Part shown: piece by piece, positions 47,063 through 56,234 of the stretch | Numbering within the stretch: position 1 is the stretch's first letter | Layout: every line of letters starts with the position of its first letter | NCBI RefSeq assembly: GCF_014337155.1 | Contig: NZ_CP060632.1 | Coordinates: forward strand, 1,495,001 to 1,559,000 | Direction: 5' to 3' | DNA length: 64,000 nt | Source: Wujia chipingensis | Lineage (GTDB): Bacteria > Bacillota > Clostridia > Lachnospirales > Lachnospiraceae | Position numbers and translations under genes: made by a program | Notes under the pieces: generated by a model | What the model was told of the DNA's origin: nothing | Seen by the model: only the letters and a program-made list of their open reading frames with translations | Databases searched by the model: none

Positions 47063-47542
47063 ATGGATAATATTGATAAAAAAATTCTTCACTTATTACA
47101 GGAAAATGCCAGATATCCATTGAAGCATCTGGCAAGCAAAGTATTTCTTTCCTCCCCCGCTGTCTCTGCCCGTATTGAGCGTTTAGAGAAAAGCGGAATC
47201 ATCTCCGGCTATCACGCAAGTGTTGCCCCAGTGTCTCTCGGGTATCACATTACAGCCTTTATAAACATGGCGCTCGATCCAAAACGGAAACCGGAATTCT
47301 ACCCGTTTATCCAAGCATGTCCGAACGTTTTGGAGTGTAACTGCGTTACCGGTGCATACTCCATGTTGATTAAAGTATGCTTCCCTAGCACAATGGAGCT
47401 TGATACTTTCATCGGGCAACTCCAGAAATACGGAAACACAGAAACACAGATCGTATTCTCCACTCCGGTTCCGCCACGTGGCATTGATGTCCGTGCAGCC
47501 GATGAGGACGAAGACGAAGATGGTGCGGATGATTTCTTGTAA
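47063..47542 (+). CDS. Lrp/AsnC-family transcription regulator
   Basis: A 159-residue regulator with an N-terminal helix-turn-helix (residues about 3-50, ILHLLQENARYPLKHLASKV) and a C-terminal RAM ligand-binding domain (about 65-140). Such proteins respond to amino acids or related effectors. The C-terminus carries an unusual acidic tail (ADEDEDEDGADDFL). It is divergent from the pseudouridine synthase gene and has its own promoter and terminator. The target is unknown. Confidence 0.9.
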   Translation: MDNIDKKILHLLQENARYPLKHLASKVFLSSPAVSARIERLEKSGIISGYHASVAPVSLGYHITAFINMALDPKRKPEFYPFIQACPNVLECNCVTGAYSMLIKVCFPSTMELDTFIGQLQKYGNTETQIVFSTPVPPRGIDVRAADEDEDEDGADDFL

Positions 47543-47562
47543 AATACATGGATATAATAATA

Positions 47563-47585
47563 GGGCTGTTGACGAACAACAGCCC
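47563..47585. terminator. Two-way terminator between convergent genes
   Basis: GGGCTGTT/AACAGCCC with a T-rich run on the plus side and an AT-rich run on the other, between the Lrp gene and the 47596 gene. Confidence 0.8.
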
Positions 47586-47595
47586 TTATTTTTTA

Positions 47596-48261
47596 TTATT
47601 GTCCGGAACTGATCGTATTGTAGAACTCTGCGAATGCCGCATCATTTGCAATACAACTGTTTACGTTATCCTGTACTGCTTTGTACAGATTCTGAATATC
47701 CGTTGACTGACTCTGTGTCTCGATGTAATTCGTAACTTCCTGCGAATGTGCTGAATTATCAATCTTATATCCATCTGCTGTTTTCACAACATAGAACTGA
47801 TTAATATTCAGAGGAACACTTGTAATGTTCGCCATACTCAAGTTGCTTGTTACATACACAAGTGTCGCATCTTCCGTGTATCCCGGCATCGTGTAACAAT
47901 TCACATTTGAATATGCCTTGATCACAGCGGAACGCTGCTGATAAACGGTCATATCATCGAACTGGCTTGGATCTGTAACATAGGTCTTCAGCTTGTCCTG
48001 ATCGCAAACCGCCAACGCTGCATAATACTCTATAATCAGGGAATTGATATCCAGATTTGCATTTGTCTCGTAAGAAAAGCCGGTCTGGTTCGTCTGCTGT
48101 GCATCCGTCTGCGTCGCTTTGTCTTTGTTAAACATTCTCAGATCCAGATCCGAGAAGAAATAGAAATAGAATACAACGGCAAGCAGAATAAAGATCATCC
48201 AGCCAAGGAACAGCATCAGGCCTGCTATCTTTTTCTTTCCTTTTTTACCCTTCTTACTCAT
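47596..48261 (-). CDS. Single-pass membrane protein, unknown
   Basis: A 221-residue protein. A basic N-terminus (SKKGKKGKKK) is followed by a membrane segment (about 13-36), then a Gln/Thr-rich spacer and an extracytoplasmic domain of about 145 residues beginning near INSLIIEYYAALAVCDQDKL, which looks like an NTF2-like or DUF4878-type cup fold. The ATG at 48261 with GGAGG upstream is chosen; the longer frame runs toward the tRNA. No partner gene suggests a function. Confidence 0.7.
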   Translation of the reverse strand: MSKKGKKGKKKIAGLMLFLGWMIFILLAVVFYFYFFSDLDLRMFNKDKATQTDAQQTNQTGFSYETNANLDINSLIIEYYAALAVCDQDKLKTYVTDPSQFDDMTVYQQRSAVIKAYSNVNCYTMPGYTEDATLVYVTSNLSMANITSVPLNINQFYVVKTADGYKIDNSAHSQEVTNYIETQSQSTDIQNLYKAVQDNVNSCIANDAAFAEFYNTISSGQ

Positions 48262-48292
48262 ATGTCCTCCTTCGAACAACAATATACAAAAA

Positions 48293-48364
48293 TGCACCAG
48301 AGAGGAATCGAACCTCCGCACATGGCTCCGGAGGCCATTGCTCTATCCACTGAGCTACTGGTGC
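48293..48364 (-). tRNA. tRNA-Arg (anticodon CCG)
   Basis: Minus-strand cloverleaf: acceptor GCACCAG/CTGGTGC, D arm GCTCAGTGGATAGAGC, anticodon stem ATGGC/GCCAT with loop CTCCGGA giving anticodon CCG, T arm GGAGG/CCTCT with TTCGATT. The 3' CCA is not encoded. Its 5' end overlaps the last codons of ribF. Confidence 0.95.
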
Positions 48365-49239
48365 GCGACTTCTAGTATATCCGATTTGATCTGATTTTTC
48401 AAGGCTTCTATGCTATCAAATTTTATTTCTTTTCGAATTTGTCGTAAAAATTCGATTTTCAGGCAGGTTCCATATAGATTTTCATTGAAATCCAGAATAT
48501 TTGTCTCCACCTTAATTTTATGATCTGCGTCCACGGTCGGGTTATCTCCCACGTTCGTCACACCGCGATAATGCTGGTTATTCACTGTGACACGCGTCTC
48601 ATATACGCCATTTGGCACTAACAATTTTTCTTCCGTTGGAATCAAGTTGGCTGTTGGGAATCCAATTGTAGCTCCAAGCTGTTTTCCATACTGGACAATC
48701 CCGGAAATACTATATGGGCGTCCCATATATTCACGGACGACATCCACTGCCCCCTGTTCAATCTGCTCCCGAATATAGGAGGAACTGATAATTGTCCCCT
48801 GCTCCCGCAGCTTCTCAAACGCAAGCACTTCAAAGCCATACCGGGTTCCATATTCCTGCAGCATCGTCACATCGCCCTGCCGGTTTTTGCCAAACCGAAA
48901 ATCATTGCCGACGACCACATATTCCGGGTGCAGCCGCTCCACTAACACATCCTTGATAAATGTCTCCGGCTTCATCGCCGCAAACTTCTTCGTAAATTCA
49001 CAAGTAACATTCCAGTCTATACCAAGTTCCTCCAACAGCCGATCCCGCTCTGGAATTGTATAGATGCGCTTTGTGCCCGGCATGTCGATGGAAAATACGA
49101 CCGATTGTTTTCCTGCCTCATGGGACAACTGCAATACTTTGTTGATAAGCAACATATGTCCCTTGTGCAAGCCCTCAAATTTTCCTAATGCCACAACAGT
49201 ATCTGCGATATTCACGTCATTGTATGCTAGTTTCTTCAC
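48355..49239 (-). CDS. ribF: Bifunctional riboflavin kinase / FAD synthetase
   Basis: A 294-residue enzyme making FMN and FAD. The N-terminal adenylyltransferase domain has ALGKFEGLHKGHMLLI and VVVGNDFRFGKNRQGD; the C-terminal kinase domain has GATIGFPTANL and the GVTNVGDNPT loop. The start is set at a GTG (49239) with GAGG eight bases upstream, right after the truB stop; a longer frame from 49302 lies inside truB. The stop codon TAG lies inside the 5' acceptor stem of tRNA-Arg. Confidence 0.92.
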   Translation of the reverse strand: MKKLAYNDVNIADTVVALGKFEGLHKGHMLLINKVLQLSHEAGKQSVVFSIDMPGTKRIYTIPERDRLLEELGIDWNVTCEFTKKFAAMKPETFIKDVLVERLHPEYVVVGNDFRFGKNRQGDVTMLQEYGTRYGFEVLAFEKLREQGTIISSSYIREQIEQGAVDVVREYMGRPYSISGIVQYGKQLGATIGFPTANLIPTEEKLLVPNGVYETRVTVNNQHYRGVTNVGDNPTVDADHKIKVETNILDFNENLYGTCLKIEFLRQIRKEIKFDSIEALKNQIKSDILEVAHQ

Positions 49240-49249
49240 GTCAGTTTCC

Positions 49250-50155
49250 TCATAAAAACATTTTAAATGGTTTGTATATCTGTTCTTCCTCTTTGTAATC
49301 ATATAAGGCTACAAACTTGCCTGCATGATACACCCGGATTCTCGTATCCCGTCTTTCTCCCATATCTTTGAAAAACCGAGGAGAAAGCTTGTTTCCATTT
49401 CTCAGATAATTCTCTGCCTGTTCGGTAATCTCATATGCCGGATACTGTTTCAAAAGTGCATCCACTGGCAGGATTGCGTCCTGCAGGGTTCCATCTGCCT
49501 GCCGTACCTCGATCTCCTGCAGCGTCAATGCATCTGTCACAGAAAATCCATGCACTTCTTTCCGGTGTAAACCGGACAACACAGCCAGACAAGAAAGTTT
49601 TCTTCCGATATCCCGGCACAACGACCGGATATACGTGCCTTTCGAACAATACACATCAAAGCTGTAAGTATCGTCCGCTTCCTTCGTAATGTCCTGGATT
49701 GCATAAATCTCAACCGGTCTTGGTTCTCGTTTGACCTCGATTCCGGCTCTGGCATATTCGTATAATTTTTTTCCATCCTTTTTGATGGCAGAATACATCG
49801 GTGGTATCTGGTCATACTTGCCAATGAAGGACAAAATTGCACGTTTCACGTCTGCCTGTGTCAGCTGCGCGAGCACTGCTGCATCACCTTCCGCAGTCGT
49901 CTCACCGGTCACATCCTCGGTATCCGTCTCATAGCCAAGCTTCATCGTCGCACGGTAGCATTTATCTCCTTCGGTCAGAAGATCTACCAGCTTTGTCGCC
50001 TTACCAAGACAAACCAACAGGACACCTTCTGCCATTGGATCAAGTGTCCCGGTATGTCCGATCTTTTTCTGTTTTAAGATGCCGCGAAGCTTTGCCACGA
50101 CATCAAATGATGTATAATCCTGTTCTTTATAAACATTTAAAATCCCGTCTATCAA
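49250..50155 (-). CDS. truB: tRNA pseudouridine-55 synthase
   Basis: A 301-residue enzyme making pseudouridine 55 in the T loop of tRNAs. The catalytic D39 is in GHTGTLDPMAEGVLL, followed by KCYRATMKLGYETDTED and a C-terminal PUA-like part. It overlaps nrnA by 4 bp. Confidence 0.95.
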   Translation of the reverse strand: MIDGILNVYKEQDYTSFDVVAKLRGILKQKKIGHTGTLDPMAEGVLLVCLGKATKLVDLLTEGDKCYRATMKLGYETDTEDVTGETTAEGDAAVLAQLTQADVKRAILSFIGKYDQIPPMYSAIKKDGKKLYEYARAGIEVKREPRPVEIYAIQDITKEADDTYSFDVYCSKGTYIRSLCRDIGRKLSCLAVLSGLHRKEVHGFSVTDALTLQEIEVRQADGTLQDAILPVDALLKQYPAYEITEQAENYLRNGNKLSPRFFKDMGERRDTRIRVYHAGKFVALYDYKEEEQIYKPFKMFL

Positions 50156-51096
50156 AGCTGTTCCTCTATCATCTTTATAATATCTGCAACGACTGTATCA
50201 AAATCGCCGGTCACTTCAAAGCCAGCCGCACGGATATGTCCGCCACCGCCATAGGCAACTGCAATCTTGCTCACATTGACTTTGCGGATAGAACGCAGGC
50301 TGACCTTCATTGCATCGCCAAGCTGGTATACAAATATCGCGACCTCCACACCGTCAATCACGCGGATACGATCCACAATGCCATCTGTCTCTTCTTTTCC
50401 GCAGCCAAAGGTATCGAACATCTCCTTTGTCACAAATGTGTAGACAACCTGTCCGGACAGTGCCAGCTTTGCATTGACCATCGCCTGTCCCATAAGCAGA
50501 TTCTGCTTGTAGCTGACTCTGTAAAAGGTATCGTCGATAATCTTCTGTGCATCCACGCCATGTGCGAGCAATTCACCGGCTACCTGCATTGTATCCTTTG
50601 TACATGCCGAATACTTGAACACGCCGGTATCATGTACGATACCGAGATACAGACACTCTGCACAGGCAAGCGAGATATTCTCTGGATCAATATGCCGGAA
50701 CAATACTTCACTTGCAGAAGATGCGTCCGCATCACAATAGTAATAATCCCCAAAGCCCTGATTACTTCTATGATGATCCAGGCAGGCACTTTTCTTCGCC
50801 ATACCGAAAAGCTCATAGAAGCTTCCATGCCGATCGCGGTCTCCACAATCCAGAGAAATTGCAAGATCCAATACACGAGACTCTGGTTCATGGCAGATGG
50901 CATCCGCGCCCTTTAAGAACGAAAACTTATCTGGAATCTTCTCCAGATACACGGTCACCTCTGCGTCATAGTTGTCCTGAATATAATTGTACAGTCCTAA
51001 GCACGAACCAACACAATCGCCATCCGGGCGGATATGCCCGAATATTCCGATTGTCTTTGCATCTTCAATTAGATTTAATAATTCACTCTTCTTCAT
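50152..51096 (-). CDS. nrnA: DHH-family oligoribonuclease / pAp phosphatase
   Basis: A 314-residue bifunctional enzyme degrading nanoRNA and 3'-phosphoadenosine 5'-phosphate. DHH motifs are seen as IRPDGDCVGS, ISLDCGDRDRHG and ACLDHHRSN, and the DHHA1 domain has GGGGHIRAAGFEV. It lies between rbfA and truB, the usual place in Firmicutes. Confidence 0.92.
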   Translation of the reverse strand: MKKSELLNLIEDAKTIGIFGHIRPDGDCVGSCLGLYNYIQDNYDAEVTVYLEKIPDKFSFLKGADAICHEPESRVLDLAISLDCGDRDRHGSFYELFGMAKKSACLDHHRSNQGFGDYYYCDADASSASEVLFRHIDPENISLACAECLYLGIVHDTGVFKYSACTKDTMQVAGELLAHGVDAQKIIDDTFYRVSYKQNLLMGQAMVNAKLALSGQVVYTFVTKEMFDTFGCGKEETDGIVDRIRVIDGVEVAIFVYQLGDAMKVSLRSIRKVNVSKIAVAYGGGGHIRAAGFEVTGDFDTVVADIIKMIEEQL

Positions 51097-51463
51097 TCTG
51101 CTTACTCTGATCCTCTTTGATTACCTCATCGATACGCTTAGACATATAATTTCCATACTCGATTGATGTGTCCAATACAAACGTAAGCTCCGGTGTATTT
51201 CGGAGATTGATCGTACGCGCCAGCTCGCGGCGGATAAATCCACTCGCCTGCTCTAAGCCCTTTAACGTCTCTGCACCAGATTCTGCATCGCCTAATACAC
51301 TGATATATGCCTTACAATATTTCAGATCCTGTGTCACCATGACATCCGTTACCGATGTCATGGGATTGATACGTGGATCTTTTAACTCCATCCGAATGAT
51401 CCGGGAAAGTTCCTTCTGGACTTCCCCATTGATTCGCTGTGATTTATGACTTGTCTTTCTCAT
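51083..51463 (-). CDS. rbfA: Ribosome-binding factor A
   Basis: A 126-residue KH-like factor for late 30S maturation. RINGEVQKELSRIIRMELKDPR and the central ISVLGDAESG are typical. It starts 2 bp after the infB stop and overlaps nrnA by 14 bp. Confidence 0.95.
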   Translation of the reverse strand: MRKTSHKSQRINGEVQKELSRIIRMELKDPRINPMTSVTDVMVTQDLKYCKAYISVLGDAESGAETLKGLEQASGFIRRELARTINLRNTPELTFVLDTSIEYGNYMSKRIDEVIKEDQSKQNEEE

Positions 51464-51465
51464 TT

Positions 51466-53874
51466 CTATCTTGGTACCTCAACCATAATATATGCCTCAA
51501 TGATATCGCCTTCCTTGATATCATTGAATCCATCCATAACAAGACCACATTCAAATCCTGTCTTAACTTCCTTTACGTCGTCCTTGAAACGCTTCAGAGA
51601 TGCAAGCTCACCCTCGAAGATCTGCTCACCTTCCCGGCTGATACGAACTTTGCAGTTTCTCTGGATCGTACCATCTAATACATATGAACCAGCGATTGTA
51701 CCAACACCAGAAGCCTTGTAAGTCTGACGAACCTCTGCATGACCGATGACCTTCTCCTCGAAGATTGGATCAAGCATACCCTTCATCGCACTTTCGATAT
51801 CCTCAATCGCATTGTAAATGACACGATACAGACGGATATCAACCTTCTCACGCTCTGCAACTTCCTTCGCCTGATTGTCCGGACGAATATTAAATCCAAT
51901 GATGATCGCATTACTTGCAGAAGCAAGAATTACATCACTCTCATTGATTGCACCAACACCGGAGTGGATACATTTAACTGCCACTTCCTCGTTGGAAAGC
52001 TTAAGCAAGCTCTGCTTAACCGCCTCTACAGAACCCTGTACATCTGCCTTGATGATAAGGTTCAGATCCTTTACATTACCTTCCTGAATCCGGTTATAAA
52101 GGTCATCGAGAGACATACGCTGCTTTGTATCTGCAATCAGTTTTTCCTTGCCACGGTTGATAAATGCCTCGGAAATCGTACGCGCTTCCTTCTCATTTTC
52201 TGTGGCAATTACAATCTCTCCAGAATTTGGAACGCCATTTAAGCCAAGTACCTCAACTGGCATAGATGGAGTCGCCTCCTTCACCTTGCGCCCCTTATCG
52301 TCGAACATCGCACGCACCTTACCATGCACATCACCGATTGCCAGACAGTCGCCCACATGCAAAGTACCCTTCTGTACCAGAATGGTTGCAACAGAACCAC
52401 GTCCCTTATCAAGCTGTGCCTCGATGACAATACCACGTGCCTTCCGGTTCTTGTTTGCCTTGAGCTCCAGGATCTCAGCGGTCAGGATGATCATCTCCAG
52501 AAGGTTATCAATACCTTCCTTTGTATGTGCAGATACCGGACAGAAGATTGTCGAACCGCCCCAGTCCTCTGGTACGAGCTCGTATTCCATCAACTCCTGC
52601 TTTACACGGTCGATATTCGCACTTTCCTTATCAATTTTATTGATTGCAACAATGATCTCGATGCCAGCTGCTTTCGCATGGTTGATTGCCTCTACGGTCT
52701 GTGGCATAACACCATCATCGGCTGCAACTACAAGGATTGCAATATCTGTTGACTGTGCACCACGCATACGCATCGCTGTAAATGCCTCATGTCCCGGTGT
52801 ATCCAGGAATGTAATCTTCTGACCATTGATAGATACTACAGACGCACCAATATGCTGTGTAATACCACCAGCCTCACCAGCTGTTACATCAGAATTACGG
52901 ATTGCATCGAGCAGGGATGTCTTACCATGATCAACGTGTCCCATAACGCAGACAACTGGTGGTCTGGAAGTCATATCTGCCTCGTCCTCTTCCTCCTCAC
53001 GGAGAAGTTCTTCGATCACATCAACCTTTTCCTCTTCCTCTGCAATGAAGTTGTATTCAAGTGCAATGTCAGCTGCCTCATCAAATGGAAGGTCAGAGTT
53101 TACATTGTACATCTTACCTGCCATAAACATCTTCTTGATCAACTGTGCCACTGGCACCTTGATCTTACTTGCAAGCTCGCCGACAGTCAGTACCTCTGGC
53201 AGCTTGATTGTCTTGATCACTGGTTCTACCGGCTCCTGCTTCTTGGGTGCTGGCTGATGATTCTTGTTGTTATTATTGTTCCGGTTATTATTGTTGTTAA
53301 ACCGGTTGTTATTATTGTTGTTATTTCTTGTGTTACGGTTGTTGCTTACCGCGTTCCGGAAATTTGTACCACGGCTCTCCTGCTTGGCTCCATTCTGGTT
53401 ATTGCCATTTGCAGGCTTGTTGTTATTATTCTTGCCCTGATTATTTCCATTATTGTTCTGCTTATTGTTATTATTTCTGCCCTGATTGTTTCCGTTATTG
53501 TTATTATTTTTACCCTGATTGTTGTTGCGGTTCTGGTTGTTATTATTGTTATTGTTCTTCTTATTCTGGTTATTCTGATTACCGGAATTGGAATTGTTGT
53601 TTGGCTTTGGCTGCACCTTCTTGTTCTCCTGCTTTGGTGCTTCCTTTTTTCCTTCTTCCTTCTTTGGCCCTGCCTTCTTCGGCTCTTCTTTCTTTGCCTC
53701 AACCGGCTTGTTTCCGCCCAAAGACTCCCGCACAAATTTCATCATTGCATCATCAATGCTGCTCTGTGCTTTTAACCCTTCTTTTTTACCGCTCAATATA
53801 TCAATAATCTGACTGCTTTTTACTTCTTTTCCAAGTTCTGCTGTCAACTGTTTTGCAAACTCGTGTACTCTCAT
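51466..53874 (-). CDS. infB: Translation initiation factor IF-2 with Asn-rich N-domain
   Basis: An 802-residue GTPase delivering initiator tRNA. A short conserved start ([20 protein letters not shown]) is followed by a Lys/Glu/Pro stretch (about 55-90) and a striking stretch of about 115 residues made mostly of Asn with Gln, Gly, Lys and Arg (about 91-206). Then come the IF2-N part, the G domain ([21 protein letters not shown]) and the C-terminal beta barrels with the usual [11 protein letters not shown]. The linker in IF-2 is variable, but such pure Asn runs are uncommon in bacteria. It follows ylxQ by 22 nt. Confidence 0.95.
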   Translation of the reverse strand: MRVHEFAKQLTAELGKEVKSSQIIDILSGKKEGLKAQSSIDDAMMKFVRESLGGNKPVEAKKEEPKKAGPKKEEGKKEAPKQENKKVQPKPNNNSNSGNQNNQNKKNNNNNNNQNRNNNQGKNNNNNGNNQGRNNNNKQNNNGNNQGKNNNNKPANGNNQNGAKQESRGTNFRNAVSNNRNTRNNNNNNNRFNNNNNRNNNNNKNHQPAPKKQEPVEPVIKTIKLPEVLTVGELASKIKVPVAQLIKKMFMAGKMYNVNSDLPFDEAADIALEYNFIAEEEEKVDVIEELLREEEEDEADMTSRPPVVCVMGHVDHGKTSLLDAIRNSDVTAGEAGGITQHIGASVVSINGQKITFLDTPGHEAFTAMRMRGAQSTDIAILVVAADDGVMPQTVEAINHAKAAGIEIIVAINKIDKESANIDRVKQELMEYELVPEDWGGSTIFCPVSAHTKEGIDNLLEMIILTAEILELKANKNRKARGIVIEAQLDKGRGSVATILVQKGTLHVGDCLAIGDVHGKVRAMFDDKGRKVKEATPSMPVEVLGLNGVPNSGEIVIATENEKEARTISEAFINRGKEKLIADTKQRMSLDDLYNRIQEGNVKDLNLIIKADVQGSVEAVKQSLLKLSNEEVAVKCIHSGVGAINESDVILASASNAIIIGFNIRPDNQAKEVAEREKVDIRLYRVIYNAIEDIESAMKGMLDPIFEEKVIGHAEVRQTYKASGVGTIAGSYVLDGTIQRNCKVRISREGEQIFEGELASLKRFKDDVKEVKTGFECGLVMDGFNDIKEGDIIEAYIMVEVPR

Positions 53875-53896
53875 GGGTTACACCTCCAATCTTAAA

Positions 53897-54205
53897 CTAA
53901 TCCAACTTGTCAGAAATCTGTTTTGCCAGACCTGCATCTGTCACTGCAAGTACCGTCCGCTCCTGTTTTCCGATCTGTCTGCCGAGCGTCGTGCTGTCAA
54001 ACGCAATCGTATACGGAATCTCGTAATACTTGCATTTATCCATGAATTTCTTCTGCGTATTGCCCGATGCATCCTCTGCGATGATCACGAAATATGCAAC
54101 GCCCTCCTGAATCGCTTTCTCGGTCAGGAATCCGCCGCTCTGTACTTTTCCTGCTTTTGCAGCAATCGAAAGCATAGACAATGCACGATTCTGATTTTGT
54201 GCCAA
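53897..54205 (-). CDS. ylxQ: L7Ae/YlxQ-family RNA-binding protein
   Basis: A 102-residue L7Ae-like protein (MLSIAAKAGKVQSGGFLTEK, then YFVIIAEDASGNTQKK) that is thought to bind kink-turn RNA. It begins with TTG directly after the ylxR stop, with GGAG upstream; an ATG ten codons later is an alternative. It lies in the standard nusA-ylxR-ylxQ-infB order. Confidence 0.88.
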   Translation of the reverse strand: MAQNQNRALSMLSIAAKAGKVQSGGFLTEKAIQEGVAYFVIIAEDASGNTQKKFMDKCKYYEIPYTIAFDSTTLGRQIGKQERTVLAVTDAGLAKQISDKLD

Positions 54206-54463
54206 CTATATCATCTCCTCTGCGATGGTCTGGTAGATTTCTTCCGGAATTTCCGTCTTCAACGAACGCTCCAGTGCTTTTGTTTTCTTTGCTTTCTCCA
54301 AGCACGCCTGATTCAGACAGATGTAAGCACCACGTCCATTTTTTCTTCCGGTCTTGTCCAGACATATCTCATCTTCCGGCGTCTTAATGACTCTGACAAG
54401 CTCTGTCTTTGGTTTCATCTCCCGACAGCCTACACACTGTCGAAGTGGTATCTGCTTTGCCAA
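54206..54463 (-). CDS. ylxR: YlxR family protein (RnpM)
   Basis: An 85-residue protein with the family motif RQCVGCREMKPKTELVRV and GRKNGRGAYIC. YlxR has been reported to modulate RNase P and to bind nucleic acid. It sits 5 bp after nusA. Confidence 0.92.
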   Translation of the reverse strand: MAKQIPLRQCVGCREMKPKTELVRVIKTPEDEICLDKTGRKNGRGAYICLNQACLEKAKKTKALERSLKTEIPEEIYQTIAEEMI

Positions 54464-54468
54464 GTTAT

Positions 54469-55629
54469 CTACTCCTCATCTTCATAGTCATCGGCGTAAT
54501 CGTCGTCATAATCATCTATAATCATACCCAGATCACGTGCCTGTGACTCACTCTTGATATCAATCTTATAGCCTGTCAGCTTTGCAGCCAGACTTGCGTT
54601 CTGTCCTTCCTTACCAATTGCAAGGGAAAGCTGATCGTCTGGTACAACAACTCTTGCACACTTCTTCTGCTTTCCGTCCTGCTCTTCTGTGTACGCCTGT
54701 ACCCAGATTACATCGGATGGGCTTAATGCATTCTTGATATAAACCTCTGGATCTTCATCCCATGCGATAACATCGATCTTCTCGCCCTTTAAATCATCGA
54801 CGATTGTATTGACTCTCGCACCTGCCATACCTACGCAGGCACCAACTGGATCTACGTTTGGATCTAACGAACGAACTGCAAGCTTCGAACGGGAACCTGC
54901 ATCTCTAGAGATACCCATGATCTCTACAACACCATTCTGGATCTCTTCAATCTCATTTTCAAACAAACGCTTTACAAGCTCTGGATGGGTACGGGATACG
55001 TGGATGTTAATACCTGTATTGTTCTTCTTATCCTTTCCGTCCTTACGCTTGTTTTCTTTCTTCTCCGGTTTTTTCACTTCAACCACATACAGCTTAATAT
55101 GGTCGCCAACCTTGTAATGCTCTGATTTTACCTGCTCATTTTCCTTGAGTCTGGTCTCTGTCTTCTCATCGAGGCTGATATAGATCGTATTGTCTACGAA
55201 ACGCTGTACCACACCGTTTACAATGTCATGCTCCTTGCAGGCAAAACGCTCGTAGATCGCATCACGCTCACCCTCTTTGATGTTCTGGATGATAATGCTT
55301 CTTGCCTTCTGTGCTGCCATACGTCCAAAGTCCATAGACTCCAGTGGATACTCTACGAAATCACCGATCTCGTACTTGTCATCCATTGCTTTTGCTTCTG
55401 TCAGGGAAATCTGATTCTCATCATTCTCGACTTCCTCTACAACTTCCTTCTTGCGTACAACTGTGATCGCACCAGTCTCACGGTCCATATGTGCTTCCAC
55501 AAGTACATTCTTTCCATAATCTTTCTCACATGCTGCAACCAGTGATTTTTCAATCGCCTCCATCACCAGTTCCTTGCTGACACTTTTTTCGCGCTCTAAT
55601 TGATTTAAAGCATCAATAATCTCTGACAT
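54469..55629 (-). CDS. nusA: Transcription termination/antitermination protein NusA
   Basis: A 386-residue RNA polymerase-binding factor: N-terminal domain (about 1-125), S1 domain (about 130-200) and two KH domains (about 210-345, with VGACVGMAGARVN and LAIGKEGQNASLAAKLTG), then an acidic tail (DDDYADDYEDEE). It lacks the C-terminal acidic repeats of proteobacteria, as is normal in Firmicutes. In Bacillus subtilis NusA controls its own operon through a terminator in the rimP leader; a similar arrangement is seen at 56152-56176. Confidence 0.95.
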   Translation of the reverse strand: MSEIIDALNQLEREKSVSKELVMEAIEKSLVAACEKDYGKNVLVEAHMDRETGAITVVRKKEVVEEVENDENQISLTEAKAMDDKYEIGDFVEYPLESMDFGRMAAQKARSIIIQNIKEGERDAIYERFACKEHDIVNGVVQRFVDNTIYISLDEKTETRLKENEQVKSEHYKVGDHIKLYVVEVKKPEKKENKRKDGKDKKNNTGINIHVSRTHPELVKRLFENEIEEIQNGVVEIMGISRDAGSRSKLAVRSLDPNVDPVGACVGMAGARVNTIVDDLKGEKIDVIAWDEDPEVYIKNALSPSDVIWVQAYTEEQDGKQKKCARVVVPDDQLSLAIGKEGQNASLAAKLTGYKIDIKSESQARDLGMIIDDYDDDYADDYEDEE

Positions 55630-55646
55630 TTTTTTATCCTCCTCTT

Positions 55647-56111
55647 CTACTCAAATGCCAATCTTATCATAGAAATATCGTTTCTTGAAAATTCTTTTGG
55701 TTCTTCCGCCGGATCGAGCTGCAATGTGATCGTCGTATCAGTGTATCCTGTCAGGATTGCCTCGAATTCCTTACTGCCATCCACCGCACGGTAAAGTTTT
55801 ACCTCTACCTTTTTGCCAAGATTCCGTTTAAAATCCTTGTCCTTCTTGAGCGGTCTTGTAAGTCCCGGTGAGCTTACTTCCAAAATATACGGGTCTGTCA
55901 TCCGGTCCGCAGCATCCAGTTTTTCCTCCAAGCTCCGGCTGATCAGAACACAGTCATCAATATTGATGCCGCCTTCCTTATCCGCATACACACGCAGATA
56001 ATAATCAGAGCCTTCCTTTACGTACTCTACATCCACTAGCTCAAACCCATGCTCTTCGATAATCGGAGTCACAAGTTCTGTGCAGTGTTGTTCAATTTCC
56101 TGTTTTTTCAC
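55647..56111 (-). CDS. rimP: Ribosome maturation factor RimP
   Basis: A 154-residue protein for 30S assembly, with the family segments YLRVYADKEGGINIDDC and YILEVSSPGLTRPLKK. The start is set at a GTG (56111) with AAAGGTGG at good spacing; a GTG three codons upstream is possible. It is the first gene of the nusA-infB operon. Confidence 0.93.
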   Translation of the reverse strand: MKKQEIEQHCTELVTPIIEEHGFELVDVEYVKEGSDYYLRVYADKEGGINIDDCVLISRSLEEKLDAADRMTDPYILEVSSPGLTRPLKKDKDFKRNLGKKVEVKLYRAVDGSKEFEAILTGYTDTTITLQLDPAEEPKEFSRNDISMIRLAFE

Positions 56112-56151
56112 GTCTGCCACCTTTCTGACTTTTTTGCCTTTTCAAAAACAA

Positions 56152-56176
56152 AGAGTGGGTTTTTACAACCCACTCT
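56152..56176 (-). terminator. Leader terminator ahead of rimP-nusA
   Basis: AGAGTGGGT/ACCCACTCT with a 7-nt loop followed by TTTGTTTTTG on the minus strand. It lies downstream of the promoter at 56203-56230 and upstream of rimP, so it can act as an attenuator for the nusA operon as well as end the preceding gene. Confidence 0.8.
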
Positions 56177-56202
56177 GCGTCATCTGTATTCAAGTCTTAT
56201 AT

Positions 56203-56230
56203 ATTATAACATGTTTTTATTGTTTTGCAA
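56203..56230 (-). promoter_or_regulatory. Promoter of the rimP-nusA-infB operon
   Basis: TTGCAA (56225-56230), 16 nt, TATAAT (56203-56208) with TGT in front of the -10 (extended -10) on the minus strand. It lies directly after the stop of the 56235 gene. Confidence 0.65.
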
Positions 56231-56234
56231 GTAC

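Noticed and set aside
49837..50916. 359-codon plus-strand frame
   Set aside because: Antisense to truB and nrnA, which are clear; no motif and His/Cys-rich shadow composition.
52789..53775. 328-codon plus-strand frame, very Val/Ile-rich
   Set aside because: It is the complement of the Asn-rich part of infB (AAT/AAC read backwards gives Val/Ile), not a membrane protein.
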